Positions 25,098 to 34,254 of a stretch of 59,721 nt of DNA are shown in pieces (the first letter of the stretch is position 1; each line of letters starts with the position of its first letter). The notes beneath the pieces are model-generated. The model had not been told where the DNA came from, searched no databases, and saw nothing but the letters and a program-made list of their open reading frames with translations. The stretch covers positions 1 to 59,721 of the forward strand of contig JAUNBF010000013.1 in the NCBI GenBank assembly GCA_030527185.1, written 5' to 3'. The stretch is from Planctomycetia bacterium (GTDB lineage: Bacteria > Planctomycetota > Planctomycetia > Pirellulales > Thermoguttaceae). The position numbers and the translations under genes were made by a program.

Positions 25098-27359
25098 ATG
25101 AGGATCATGGCACCTGCGGGGGATGTGTTGTGTATGGAAGCGGCCATTCGTGCGGGGGCGGATGAGGTTTACATGGGGATTGCCGGTTTTGGAGCCAGGC
25201 GATTTGCCAAAAACTTTTCCGTGCGGGAGTATTGTGAAGCGGTTCAGGAAGCACACCGTTTTGGCGTGGCGGTGAATGTGACGCTCAACACGATTTTTTC
25301 CAACGAGGAAATTGTCGGTTTGCGGGAGTCGCTGGAAATACTTTATGCGGCGGGGACGGACGCGGTGATCGTTCAGGATTTGGGCTTTGCGCATTTTCTG
25401 CGGACGCACTTTCCCGACTGGCCCATTCACGCTTCCACGCAACTTTCGATCGCGTCGTGTGAAGAGGCACGCTGGGCACAGGAACAGGGTTTTTCCCGGC
25501 TGGTGTTGGCGCGGGAGCTTTCGTTGGAGGAGATTGCCGAAATCCGCAAGGAGACGACAGCGGAATTGGAAGTTTTCGCGTCGGGGGCGTTGTGCATTGC
25601 CTGTTCGGGGAAGTGTTACCTTTCCAGTTTCATCGGTGGGCGGAGTGGCAACCGGGGAATGTGTACGCAACCATGTCGGCAAAAGTATCGAAAAAAGGGG
25701 GATATTCAGGAGCGTTTCTGGCTTTCGTCGTGCGACCAGTGGCAGACGGGAAAGGAAATTCGTCGTTTGCGGGAAATCGGTGTGGAGGTCATCAAGCTGG
25801 AAGGACGGATGAAGTCGCCGGCGTATGTCTGGGAGGCGGTACGGTATTACCGAAATGTGCTGGACGGGGCGGAAAAACCGACGGAAATTGCGAAACTGTT
25901 CAATCGGGGTTATTCGTTGGGCTACCTGTACGAACACGACCCCGATTTTCTGAATCCGGCCTTTTCCTCGGCGTGGGGAGTGCCGTTAGGACGGGTGGAG
26001 AGGGGGGGAGTGCGACTGGATGGTGCCGTTTGTCATGGAGATGGAATCGTCTTTCTGGATGCCGACTTGCAGAAAATCGAGGGACAAAATGTCAGCAAGA
26101 TCGTTCACGTAAAGAGTGGGGAAAGGGTTTCCGAGGCGAAAAAAGGGGAACATGTCCATTTCGGGAAACGGATTCCACCGACGACGGTTTGGGTCTATAA
26201 AACATTCGACTATCGGCTCAACAGGCGGATTGAGACAGATTTGAAAAACACTCGCCGACAGCGTCCGGCACAGGCTTTTTTGACTACCAAAATTGGGGAA
26301 CCACTGGCGCTGGAACTGAGCTGTTCCGGTGTCGGTGTGACCTGTTTTTCGGAGGAAAAGCTGGAAAAGTCGCAGAAAAAACGGGAAACGGAGGAATCGC
26401 TTGCCGAAGCGCTGAATCGATTGGGCGAATCTCCTTTTGCGCTGATGCCGGGAGGGACGAAAATCGTGATGGACGCGGAAGTCTTTGTGCCACGCTCTGT
26501 TTTGAACCATTTGCGACAACGTGCGGTCGAGGATCTGGAAAAAAAGTTGGCGGAAAATGCCCAACGCCTGCCGAAAACGCTGGGAGAGGTGAAGATTCCC
26601 GGCGAAGAATCGGAAAAAGTGCCGTTGCCGCAGATTTCTGCCGCGGTGACGACGCTGGAACAAGCGGAAGTTTGTCGGGAATGCGGACTTGCGAAAATTT
26701 ACCAACTCCGTCCCCCCGTTCACTTTGCGGAAAATGACTTTCCCACGCCCGATTTTCCCATGGCACGGCTGGCTGGTTCGCTGGACGATGCGATTCGTTG
26801 GACGCACGAAAAGAAGCCGTTTGCGCTGGATTGGATGTTCAATGTCGGCAATTCCTGGACGATCGCGTATCTGCGACAGACTTTCCCGACGGCCGAGGTA
26901 CTCTTCCTTTCCCCGGAACTGTCGGGTGCAACGGTGGAAAATTTGGCGTCGAACCATCCTCGGAAAAATTTGGGGCTGGTCGTTTATGGCTATTTATACG
27001 GCATGTACACGCGGAAAACGCTTTTTAAGGAGACGCGAATTTCGCTGGTGAATCAGGATGGACGTCCGGTGGTCGTCACGCGGAATGCGGCTGGGGAAAA
27101 TCGTGGCGAAACGACAGGAAGCCGGGTTTATTACGGAAAACCTCAAAATTTGCTCCCGATTGCCGAGGCACTGCCTGTGGGGGAACTTCGGTTGGATTTT
27201 ACGCTGGAGTCACCGGAGGAAGTTCGCGAAATTTTAAAGCAAGCCTCTTTCCTCTGGAGCGAAAAAAGAGAAACCACGTCTCGGCCTGCGCTCTCTGCCA
27301 TGTTACCGATTTTGCAAAAGAAAGGATTTTCCTATGGTCTGGAAAAAGGGATTTTTTAA
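25098..27359 (+). CDS. U32 family peptidase/RNA hydroxylation protein
   Basis: 753-residue member of the peptidase U32 family with a long C-terminal extension, like the YdcP/RlhA branch. RlhA-type proteins hydroxylate 23S rRNA; other U32 members act on tRNA or collagen. The N-terminal barrel begins MRIMAPAGDVLCMEAAIRAGADEVYMG. The family signature follows around residues 164-200, with clustered cysteines (GALCIACSGKCYLSS, RGMCTQPCR) that could bind an Fe-S cluster. KLEGRMKSPAYV is also conserved. ATG 25098 with GGAAGG upstream is chosen over an upstream TTG. It overlaps the next gene by 26 nt. An rRNA-modification role is inferred from the extended architecture. Confidence 0.85.
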   Translation: MRIMAPAGDVLCMEAAIRAGADEVYMGIAGFGARRFAKNFSVREYCEAVQEAHRFGVAVNVTLNTIFSNEEIVGLRESLEILYAAGTDAVIVQDLGFAHFLRTHFPDWPIHASTQLSIASCEEARWAQEQGFSRLVLARELSLEEIAEIRKETTAELEVFASGALCIACSGKCYLSSFIGGRSGNRGMCTQPCRQKYRKKGDIQERFWLSSCDQWQTGKEIRRLREIGVEVIKLEGRMKSPAYVWEAVRYYRNVLDGAEKPTEIAKLFNRGYSLGYLYEHDPDFLNPAFSSAWGVPLGRVERGGVRLDGAVCHGDGIVFLDADLQKIEGQNVSKIVHVKSGERVSEAKKGEHVHFGKRIPPTTVWVYKTFDYRLNRRIETDLKNTRRQRPAQAFLTTKIGEPLALELSCSGVGVTCFSEEKLEKSQKKRETEESLAEALNRLGESPFALMPGGTKIVMDAEVFVPRSVLNHLRQRAVEDLEKKLAENAQRLPKTLGEVKIPGEESEKVPLPQISAAVTTLEQAEVCRECGLAKIYQLRPPVHFAENDFPTPDFPMARLAGSLDDAIRWTHEKKPFALDWMFNVGNSWTIAYLRQTFPTAEVLFLSPELSGATVENLASNHPRKNLGLVVYGYLYGMYTRKTLFKETRISLVNQDGRPVVVTRNAAGENRGETTGSRVYYGKPQNLLPIAEALPVGELRLDFTLESPEEVREILKQASFLWSEKRETTSRPALSAMLPILQKKGFSYGLEKGIF

Positions 27360-28062
27360 GAGTGGACTTTTCCTGTGGTGGGGCATTGGGCTGCTCTGGG
27401 GGACGGAATACACCAGCCCGGCGTATATTTCCTGGGAAAAAACGGTTCCTGGAGAAGTTTCGCTCCTGCAAGAGAAGACGTTTCAGAGCCAGTTTTCCAT
27501 GAAACGAGGCTATCGGATTGAAAATGCGCCGCAAGACCATCCTCAAGTGCAAGCGGATGTCAATCGGACAATTCAGGAGGTCTGGCAGGAACAAATCATG
27601 CGTCCACTGCGGGAATCGTGTTACGCAAAGCGGGAACCGTTGGTTTATCGCGTACAATGCGAGGAGGGAATCCCGATTCCTCTGTATCTCGACGATGGTT
27701 TTTTTGCCAGTGCGGTGGTGTCGGGGGAGAATGGGAAAGATCGGATGGTGGCTCGCAGTATTCGCAATGGAAAAGGACTTTCCCAGGAGCCGATTCCTCA
27801 AAAAGCGGTCGCGATTCTGGCCTGGCACGGGACGGAAATGTTGGCTCACTATGAAAAAGAGGGGTTTCATGCCGATTTCGTGTCGGAAAAAATGCTCCAA
27901 TCCGCGACGATTACCCCCATTTCCGCCAACCGTGCGATTTTGGGGATTGGTCCTATGGAATACGAGATACTCCATCTGGAAAAAGATTACCCGCCGTTGC
28001 AAAAAGAGACGGCAGAATTTCTGGAACGTTTTCAAAAACAGGGAGGGAAGTGGAAACGGTGA
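27334..28062 (+). CDS. Exported protein of unknown function
   Basis: 242-residue protein with a hydrophobic N-terminal signal (FFKSGLFLWWGIGLLWG). I do not recognise a family. The mature part is mixed alpha/beta, with no cysteine pairs or metal motif. It overlaps the end of the U32 gene by 26 nt, in another frame, and is probably co-transcribed with it. Confidence 0.55.
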   Translation: MVWKKGFFKSGLFLWWGIGLLWGTEYTSPAYISWEKTVPGEVSLLQEKTFQSQFSMKRGYRIENAPQDHPQVQADVNRTIQEVWQEQIMRPLRESCYAKREPLVYRVQCEEGIPIPLYLDDGFFASAVVSGENGKDRMVARSIRNGKGLSQEPIPQKAVAILAWHGTEMLAHYEKEGFHADFVSEKMLQSATITPISANRAILGIGPMEYEILHLEKDYPPLQKETAEFLERFQKQGGKWKR

Positions 28063-28136
28063 ACTCCCCCTTCCCCCTTTTCAAGTATCCACCTGAGAAG
28101 AGGACGAAAACGGTCTTTTCCCGTTGGATGGCGGCA

Positions 28137-29873
28137 TTATCTTAATTGCACATGGATGGAATGCGTATTTTGTCGGGCATCGATAACGTTTAAACGGTAT
28201 TTGGCACCTCGTCGCAAGGTTTCCGCGTCAAACGAAAGGAGATTGGCACCTTGGGTTAGAAATAGGGTCGTATGATAAACCGTTTCTTCCTGATCGTTGG
28301 TTAAGACGAGCCGTCCTTCTCCAGCCGTTTGGGTAAAAAAATCGATCTCGTATTTTTCCCGGTCTGGATGCCGCATCATATCGTAAACACCTGTTTGGGT
28401 TTCCAGGCAGGCTCGATAAAATCCCTCTCGATATTCCGGGCAGGCTCGCATTCCCGCCAACCGCAGACCACGTAATACGTGAGGATTTTTCATGAAAAGT
28501 TTCCATATCAAACCGGAACGATAATTTTCGATCATGACGCTCATCGGTGCATGCTCGATGGCCAGATAATGGGGATTGATCGCTCGGTCACGAGGTGTGT
28601 AGGAAATGCCGAATCCAAATTGTCCGTTGAATTCGGGATAATTTTTCGCAAGATGAAGTAGTACCTGGGTGGAGTAAAAGGGGGTGTAGGGATAGGCACT
28701 GATGGCTGCGGTGGGGGCGATCACGCCGTCGTCATGGATGGGATCGCGGGCACGATATCCAGGACTCTTTCCACAACCGTCACAGGCTGTCAATCCCCAA
28801 TCCTGCTCGGAATAACGGAATTCCGCGGGAGCTTCGTAAAGACAGTAATGGCGATTGATGAGTGTGTGGGCGACGTTTTGCTGCCAGTAATCCGCATACT
28901 CGTCCTGCATTTTTCGAGGATCGAGGCAGAGAAAGGAATACTGCGAAAGAAACAGGGGGCCGCCGTGAGACAGGTTGCCCAGAGGAAGAGTGTATCCATA
29001 CGTTTTTCTTTGCGGGTGGGCAAAAGAGTCCCATATCCAGCACGTTCGATAGACTTCTGGGGAAATATTATGCGGTTCTGGAGCCGCCATGGCAAGAATG
29101 TAAACAAGGAGCGTTTCATTCCATCCGACAAGAGGAAGTTCGTATTGATCGCGGTCGGAGTGCCAAATCCAGTAGAGTTTTCCCTGATGCACATAATGCT
29201 GCCAGTGAATGGTTTCCCAGAAAAAGGAGACCGTTTCCCGAAGCTCTTTTTCCAGGCTGTTTTCACCGTCGAAATACTCCGCCGCCACAAGAAGACCTGC
29301 CATGAGAAAGGCGGTTTCAACGATTTCTCCCGCCGCTATCTGATTTCCAAATCTCACGCAATCTCCCTCAGGAGAGTACCAATGTGCCCATGCCCCTTCA
29401 AATCTTGGGACGGAGCGGAGAAACCGTGTCATTTTTACGATATGTTTCGCCGCATCCTCCCGTGGAATCCAGCCTCGTTCCACACCAGCCACGATCGCCA
29501 TGATACCGAATCCGCTCGCCCCCACGGTAAGAACTTGTGTCGAGGTGTCCTGATTCCATGCCAATCCACTCTCTGAATGGGCACCTTCCCAAAAGTAATG
29601 GGTTATTTTTCGTTGCTGATCGTCCAAAATACGTCGCACAACGTCGGGACGATACGGATCGCTCTCTTCGCTGTGGCACGTTGAAAGAGGGGTGTGCGTG
29701 ATAAAAATACAAAATGCGAAAAGGGCAATGGTTGGAAAATGCCATTTTTCGGGAATTGTGAAACGAATTCTGCATTGTCCAGGGAAGCGATACGCCTGTT
29801 TTTTGAAAATAGGGAAGAATGTTTTCGCCCCCAAAAGAGACTGTGTGTCAAAATTCCAACGTGTTTCGGACAT
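28137..29873 (-). CDS. Glucoamylase-like (GH144-type) glycoside hydrolase
   Basis: 578-residue exported enzyme of the glycoamylase-like (alpha/alpha)6 family, whose characterised members include endo-beta-1,2-glucanases (GH144). A long N-terminal region precedes one hydrophobic signal/anchor segment (about residues 47-65). Family motifs are ASGFGIMAIVAGVERGWI, GNQIAAGEIVETAFLMAGLL, the aromatic WIWHSDRDQY, LSHGGPLF, QDWGLTACDG and DDGVIAPTAAISAYPYTP. Acidic catalytic candidates lie in the WGLTACD and DDGV motifs. GAGGAAGAGG precedes ATG 29873, and a consensus promoter lies upstream. The beta-1,2-glucan substrate is by family analogy only. Confidence 0.85.
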   Translation of the reverse strand: MSETRWNFDTQSLLGAKTFFPIFKKQAYRFPGQCRIRFTIPEKWHFPTIALFAFCIFITHTPLSTCHSEESDPYRPDVVRRILDDQQRKITHYFWEGAHSESGLAWNQDTSTQVLTVGASGFGIMAIVAGVERGWIPREDAAKHIVKMTRFLRSVPRFEGAWAHWYSPEGDCVRFGNQIAAGEIVETAFLMAGLLVAAEYFDGENSLEKELRETVSFFWETIHWQHYVHQGKLYWIWHSDRDQYELPLVGWNETLLVYILAMAAPEPHNISPEVYRTCWIWDSFAHPQRKTYGYTLPLGNLSHGGPLFLSQYSFLCLDPRKMQDEYADYWQQNVAHTLINRHYCLYEAPAEFRYSEQDWGLTACDGCGKSPGYRARDPIHDDGVIAPTAAISAYPYTPFYSTQVLLHLAKNYPEFNGQFGFGISYTPRDRAINPHYLAIEHAPMSVMIENYRSGLIWKLFMKNPHVLRGLRLAGMRACPEYREGFYRACLETQTGVYDMMRHPDREKYEIDFFTQTAGEGRLVLTNDQEETVYHTTLFLTQGANLLSFDAETLRRGAKYRLNVIDARQNTHSIHVQLR

Positions 29874-29922
29874 GCGATATTCCTCTTCCTCTCCACAGAA
29901 TGATTTTCAATGGAACAGAATT

Positions 29923-29951
29923 ATTATAACGCGGGGAAATTCGTTTGTCAA
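29923..29951 (-). promoter_or_regulatory. Consensus promoter of the GH144-like gene
   Basis: On the minus strand, TTGACA (29951-29946), a 17-nt spacer and TATAAT (29928-29923). Both boxes match consensus exactly. Confidence 0.75.
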
Positions 29952-30024
29952 GCAAAGCAACAGGGAGAAAATCGCCTTGCCATGCCGTGAATTTTTGTCG
30001 GTGAAAATTTTTTTCTTCAGGTAC

Positions 30025-30052
30025 TTGACATGGAGAAGACTTTCGGTATAAT
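30025..30052 (+). promoter_or_regulatory. Consensus promoter driving a non-coding region
   Basis: TTGACA (30025-30030), a 16-nt spacer and TATAAT (30047-30052). The predicted start is near 30059, far from the next gene (30524). Confidence 0.75.
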
Positions 30053-30057
30053 TATGT

Positions 30058-30306
30058 TCACTGGAATTAATTCCAGTAGAAAACGCTTGACATCCCAAAA
30101 TTACCACAAAAAAAAGATTTCAAGCATGGTGCCTGTTTTTTCCAGTGAAAAACAGAGAAGTCGGGGTGTTTCACCTTGACTTGAGCAGTACGATACCAAC
30201 AGAAACAGCGTTTATTCTCCGACTTCGGGAGTGTGCCGCGTATCTGTTGGTATGGGCTGTGGTAGGCCTTGGGATGGGATACGTTTTAGGTAGCTCCCGT
30301 TTTTTT
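30058..30306 (+). ncRNA. Structured small RNA candidate, family unrecognised
   Basis: The 30052-30523 stretch has no supported gene but has transcript-like layout. A consensus promoter is followed by a hairpin CTGTTTTT/AAAAACAG (30133-30155), a long stem ATACCAACAGA/TCTGTTGGTAT (30193-30203 with 30243-30253) capped by CTCC/GGAG, and a GC-containing element ending in seven Ts (30300-30306), a plausible terminator. The expected length is about 245 nt. The size and long interrupted helix recall 6S RNA, but I cannot confirm that. An 18-bp palindrome sits at the predicted 5' end. An untranslated leader for the barrel gene at 30524 is the alternative. Confidence 0.45.
30060..30077. promoter_or_regulatory. 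18-bp perfect palindrome at the predicted transcription start
   Basis: ACTGGAATTAATTCCAGT is a perfect dyad 7 nt after the -10 box. It could be an operator for a dimeric repressor or a 5' hairpin of the RNA. Confidence 0.5.
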
Positions 30307-30523
30307 ATGCGCTGATTTTCTCCCAAAGAAATATTTTCTGTTTTTTATAGATTTTTCAAGCACACTTTCTCAAAACCTCATTCGAATCACCACCGATGAC
30401 TTGGGAAAGTGTGTTTTTCTTTACCGGGCGCTAAAAATTCCTCTTGCTCTTTTGAAGGAAATATGGTATTGAACAGTCGTCGATGTTTGGAGGAAATTTT
30501 TTAGTGTCGGGACGTGGCGTTTT

Positions 30524-31594
30524 ATGAATCGAAAATCTTTTCATTTTTTGCAAAACTGTATCCTGTCAGGTTGGTTACTCACCTTCGGCGGGTTGGTTTC
30601 GACGTCCCTGGCACAATATGGCGGCACGGAAACGCTCCCCCCTCCCCCCAGTCCACCTGGCGGAAGCGGTTTGGCCATTCAAGACCCGTACATGGTTCCT
30701 GCGGATACCTCCCGTCCTCTGTTTGAAAATCCTCCCTCCAATCCGTTTTCGTCGTATTCCTCGCAAACTACCGAACCGGTTGCCGGGACGCGGTTATTTC
30801 AGAATTTCGGCGCGGATTTTACCTGGATAACCCCCAAGGCCGGACAGAAGCAGATGGGACTTTTTCGGATTGATGTGGCGGGCGATATAGCCTTTCCGAT
30901 CTGTGCCTCTCAGGATCGCCCCCTTTTGCTGGAGCCACGTTTTGCGATCAACTGGTGGAACGGACCGCAGTCGAATTTGTACGACATGGCCTCTTCCACG
31001 TTTGACGCTTCGCTGGGACTTCGCTGGATGCCGCAGTGGAAACTCAACAGCATGGCCACGGCTCTGGAGTTCGACCTGTTTTTCAGCGTGGGAATCTACT
31101 CCGATTTCAAAAAAGTCACGGGTGAAAGTTTCCGTTTTCCCAGCTGGGCTTACGTTTCGCTCGACTTTACCAAGACGATCAAGGGGAAGATTGGCGTCTG
31201 GTATCTCGACCGTGTGCGGTATAAAATCTTTCCCTCCGGTGGAATTATCTGGTCGCCGAACAGTCAGTGGGAATTCCAGATTCTCTTTCCCAACCCACGG
31301 GTAACCTATCGGCCTGTAGGGGGGGGATTTCGCGATATGAATCTTTACGCTCGCGGAGAATACGGCGGTGGAAGCTGGACGGTTCAACATCTGGTGGATG
31401 GGAACTGCCGTACCGATTACAACGATTATCGGATTATGTTTGGGCTGGATTGGGCCAACAAATACCGTTCGACCGGTTATTTTGAAATTGGCGTGGCTTT
31501 CGGTCGGGAACTCTATTTTGCCGATGCCCGCAATCGAAACCATTCCTACAGCCTGGATGCCGGGTTTATCATGCAGGCCGGACTGCACTTTTAA
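30524..31594 (+). CDS. Outer-membrane beta-barrel protein
   Basis: 356-residue exported protein. The signal peptide (about residues 1-31) ends STSLAQ. A Pro/Ser-rich linker follows (PPPPSPPGG), then a body with alternating aromatic beta strands (FGADFTWI, FRIDVAGDIAF, LEPRFAINWW, TGYFEIGVAFGREL). It ends in a phenylalanine (AGLHF), as outer-membrane barrels do. It is likely a porin-like or unknown planctomycete barrel. No strong ribosome binding site is close to ATG 30524: GGAGG at 30489-30493 instead fits GTG 30504, which opens a seven-codon frame ending in TGA that overlaps this ATG (ATGA), a possible leader peptide. Confidence 0.75.
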   Translation: MNRKSFHFLQNCILSGWLLTFGGLVSTSLAQYGGTETLPPPPSPPGGSGLAIQDPYMVPADTSRPLFENPPSNPFSSYSSQTTEPVAGTRLFQNFGADFTWITPKAGQKQMGLFRIDVAGDIAFPICASQDRPLLLEPRFAINWWNGPQSNLYDMASSTFDASLGLRWMPQWKLNSMATALEFDLFFSVGIYSDFKKVTGESFRFPSWAYVSLDFTKTIKGKIGVWYLDRVRYKIFPSGGIIWSPNSQWEFQILFPNPRVTYRPVGGGFRDMNLYARGEYGGGSWTVQHLVDGNCRTDYNDYRIMFGLDWANKYRSTGYFEIGVAFGRELYFADARNRNHSYSLDAGFIMQAGLHF

Positions 31595-31624
31595 CCCATA
31601 CCCTTTTGCCTAAAAAGAGATGGG

Positions 31625-31966
31625 CTATTCTTCCACTTTCTCAATCGTGGCAAACATGGAGGAGATACAGTCATCGACCAGAATGTCCGGTCCGAAATTA
31701 CGGATTTGATTCCGTTTGAACTCCGCAATTTCCAGAGGAAGAACGGCCACTGTCACTTTTCCGTGGTTGTGCACCTGATGGGCGATCGCTTCTCCTTTGA
31801 TTTTGGAATAACTAAAAATTTTCTGCATCATGTGAATGACGTACTTGAACGTATGGTGATCATCGTTCCAGAGAATCACACGATACATGGGAGCATTTTT
31901 CTTTTCGTCCTGCGTCTGCGTGGAAGTTTCTTCCGTAGGCCGTGTTATCGTTTGGGATTGGCTCAT
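31625..31966 (-). CDS. clpS: ATP-dependent Clp protease adaptor ClpS
   Basis: Adaptor that brings N-degron substrates to ClpAP. The 113 residues comprise a flexible, Thr/Gln-rich N-terminal tail (1-25) and the ClpS core, YRVILWNDDHHTFKYVIHMMQKIF, with the NDD-H substrate pocket. HNHGKVTVAVLPLEIAEFK follows. No clp protease subunit lies in the window. It is transcribed divergently from the M20 dipeptidase gene. Confidence 0.95.
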   Translation of the reverse strand: MSQSQTITRPTEETSTQTQDEKKNAPMYRVILWNDDHHTFKYVIHMMQKIFSYSKIKGEAIAHQVHNHGKVTVAVLPLEIAEFKRNQIRNFGPDILVDDCISSMFATIEKVEE

Positions 31967-32076
31967 CTTACCCCCCGTAGTCGAAATTTGGTTTTGAAGT
32001 ATACTGAATAGAGGATTTTTGTATTATAACGTATTTTGAACTTTTGAAAACACCCCACGAAGAAAGTTGATGAAAA

Positions 32077-33462
32077 ATGGGAACGATTGCGGAATATATC
32101 GACGAAAACGAGCCACGGATTCAGGAGGAACTTTTCACTTTTTTGCGTATGCCCAGTATCAGTTCTCAGAGCGAACATGAGGAGGATTGCCAGCAAACTG
32201 CCCGGTGGCTGGTGGATTATTTTCGGAAAATCGGTTTTTCTGCCCGAGAGTATCCTACGGAAGGACATCCGGTGGTGCTGGCCGAATCTCCTCGGGTGGA
32301 AGGGGCACCGACGTTGCTGATTTACGGTCATTACGATGTTCAGCCGGTCGATCCGGTGGCGTTGTGGGAAAGTGACCCGTTCGAGCCGCAAATTCGTGAG
32401 GGGGCGGTCTATGCTCGCGGTGCGTCCGACGACAAAGGGCCGCTCTGGGCACATATTCAGGCCGCCGCGTTTTGGATGCAGTCGGAACAACGCCCAGCCA
32501 TGAATGTGAAATTCTTCCTCGAAGGGGATGAGGAAACAGGAAATGAGGCCGCCAGTGTTTTTGTCTATCAAAATACGGAATTGTTGCGGTGCGACTACCT
32601 CGTGTTGAGTGACTCGCCGCAATTCGCTTCGGGGCAGCCTGCCATCACGTGCGGATTGCGTGGAATGGCGTATTACGAGGTGAAATTGACCGGTCCCAAT
32701 CGGGATTTGCATTCGGGGATGTTTGGCGGAGCGATTACCAATCCGTGCAATGCCCTGACGCGACTTTTGGCGTCGCTGGTCGACCGGGATGGAAAGATTC
32801 AGGTTCCCGGTTTTTACGACGATGTTCTGCGTGCCAGTACGGAAGAAATGGCTCAATTGGAGATGCTGCCATTGGAGGAAGAGCACTTTTACGCGGCGGC
32901 AGGAGTCACGGGCGGAACGGGCGAAAAGGATGAATCGGTGCTGTCGCGTATCTGGTTGCGTCCCTCGTTCGATATTCATGGACTCAGCGGCGGGTATCAG
33001 GGGGAAGGTTCCAAAACGGTCCTTCCTGCGTGGGCGAGTGCGAAATTCAGTTTCCGACTGGTGCCACGTCAAAGCCCTGGTGACATCACCAAGTCGTTAC
33101 GGCTTTTCCTGGCCGGGCAACTTCCACCGGGAATTCAGATGGAATTGCAGTCGTATGCGGGAACTCCGGGGATTTCCGTCGATATTTCGCAGCCCTGCAT
33201 GAAAGCGGCGGCTCGCGCGGTGGAGTTTGGGTTTGGTCGTTCGCCGTTGTTCATTCGGGAAGGTGGTTCCATTCCGATTGTCTCCGCGTTTGCGGAAGCG
33301 CTGACACCGCATATCATGATGATTGGCTTTTCCCAGACGACCGACAATGCACACGGTCCCAACGAACATCTTTCGATGGCCGATTTTTATCGTGGGATGA
33401 AGACCAGTGCGCGACTTTGGCGGGAATTGGCCGCGTTGCCTCTGGAACCATCGACAAAATAG
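32077..33462 (+). CDS. M20 family dipeptidase
   Basis: Cytoplasmic zinc metallopeptidase of 461 residues, of the carnosinase/ArgE-like M20 group. Metal and catalytic residues are visible: H85 and D87 (YGHYDVQP), D118 in GASDDKG (bridging), E152-E153 (GDEETGN) as general base and ligand, D around 178 in LSDSPQ, and a late His near residue 430 (NEHLSM). The dimerisation domain lies between about 200 and 320 (MAYYEVKLTGPNRDLHSGMFGG). There is no signal peptide. It lies 21 nt upstream of the nucleotidyltransferase gene, so the two are probably co-transcribed. Confidence 0.92.
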   Translation: MGTIAEYIDENEPRIQEELFTFLRMPSISSQSEHEEDCQQTARWLVDYFRKIGFSAREYPTEGHPVVLAESPRVEGAPTLLIYGHYDVQPVDPVALWESDPFEPQIREGAVYARGASDDKGPLWAHIQAAAFWMQSEQRPAMNVKFFLEGDEETGNEAASVFVYQNTELLRCDYLVLSDSPQFASGQPAITCGLRGMAYYEVKLTGPNRDLHSGMFGGAITNPCNALTRLLASLVDRDGKIQVPGFYDDVLRASTEEMAQLEMLPLEEEHFYAAAGVTGGTGEKDESVLSRIWLRPSFDIHGLSGGYQGEGSKTVLPAWASAKFSFRLVPRQSPGDITKSLRLFLAGQLPPGIQMELQSYAGTPGISVDISQPCMKAAARAVEFGFGRSPLFIREGGSIPIVSAFAEALTPHIMMIGFSQTTDNAHGPNEHLSMADFYRGMKTSARLWRELAALPLEPSTK

Positions 33463-33483
33463 GGAAAAGAAAGGAACGACACC

Positions 33484-34254
33484 ATGAAAAATGCGGTGGC
33501 AATTGTTTTGGCGGCAGGCAAAGGAACACGCATGAAAAGTGAGCTTCCCAAAGTCCTGACGCCTGTGGCGGGGCGGCCTATGCTGGAGTATCCTCTGGCA
33601 GCTTTGCAGGACGCGGGAATCGAGAAAATTCTCGTCGTGATCGGGTATCGTGGGGAGGAGGTTCAAAAGAAGATGTCGCACTGGCCGAACCTGACGTTTG
33701 TCTGGCAGACTGAGCAGAAAGGGACGGGGCATGCGGTGCAGTGTTGCGTGGAAACTCTGCGGAAAATCGTGCCAGACACCGAGACTCCGGTCGTGATTGT
33801 GGCGGGCGACTCGCCGATGATGCAGGGAAAAACGATTGCGGCAATGCTGGAAAATTGGTACGCCGAGCCAACCGCGGGCTTGTTGGGAACGATAGAAGTG
33901 GAGAATCCCACCGGATTGGGACGGATTTTGCGCGATTCGGAGGGAAATTTTCTCGGAATTGTGGAAGAAAAGGATGCCACGCCGCTCCAAAAAACGATTC
34001 GGGAAGTGAATCAGAGCTATTATCTGTTTCGCATGAAGGATTTGCTGGAAGTTTTACCTCGACTTCGGGCGGAAAATGCTCAGGGAGAGTATTATCTAAC
34101 CGATGTTCCAGGTTTTTTACTCCGGGAAGGGAAGACGGTGCGAGCGCTCCCCCTCCTTCAATCCATCGAAGCGACCTCCGTCAACACTCCCGAAGAACGC
34201 GACCGGGCAGAGCTTCTACTCCTGGAATTTCAAAACAGAACCACCAACCATTAA
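33484..34254 (+). CDS. Stand-alone GlmU-like nucleotidyltransferase
   Basis: Uridylyltransferase-type enzyme of 256 residues. It matches only the N-terminal, pyrophosphorylase half of GlmU: the nucleotide loop LAAGKGTRMKSELPKVL near residues 9-25, EQKGTGHAVQ, VAGDSPMM, NPTGLGRI, VEEKDAT and the N-Q-SYYLFR, GEYYLTD motifs. The left-handed beta-helix acetyltransferase domain (about 200 residues) is absent, and no separate acetyltransferase is adjacent. It probably forms UDP-GlcNAc from GlcNAc-1-phosphate; another sugar phosphate is possible. It overlaps no gene and follows the dipeptidase closely. Confidence 0.88.
   Translation: MKNAVAIVLAAGKGTRMKSELPKVLTPVAGRPMLEYPLAALQDAGIEKILVVIGYRGEEVQKKMSHWPNLTFVWQTEQKGTGHAVQCCVETLRKIVPDTETPVVIVAGDSPMMQGKTIAAMLENWYAEPTAGLLGTIEVENPTGLGRILRDSEGNFLGIVEEKDATPLQKTIREVNQSYYLFRMKDLLEVLPRLRAENAQGEYYLTDVPGFLLREGKTVRALPLLQSIEATSVNTPEERDRAELLLLEFQNRTTNH

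Noticed and set aside
30601..30660. C6-T-C6 stretch near the 5' end of the barrel gene as a fifth contingency tract
   Set aside because: It is interrupted by a T, short, and in frame as a Pro-rich linker; no frame break occurs.
31319..31326. Short G run inside the barrel gene, and similar G7 runs at 14390, 25992 and 42423
   Set aside because: They lie deep within conserved, in-frame coding sequence (Gly-rich motifs) and are too short to be strong slippage sites.
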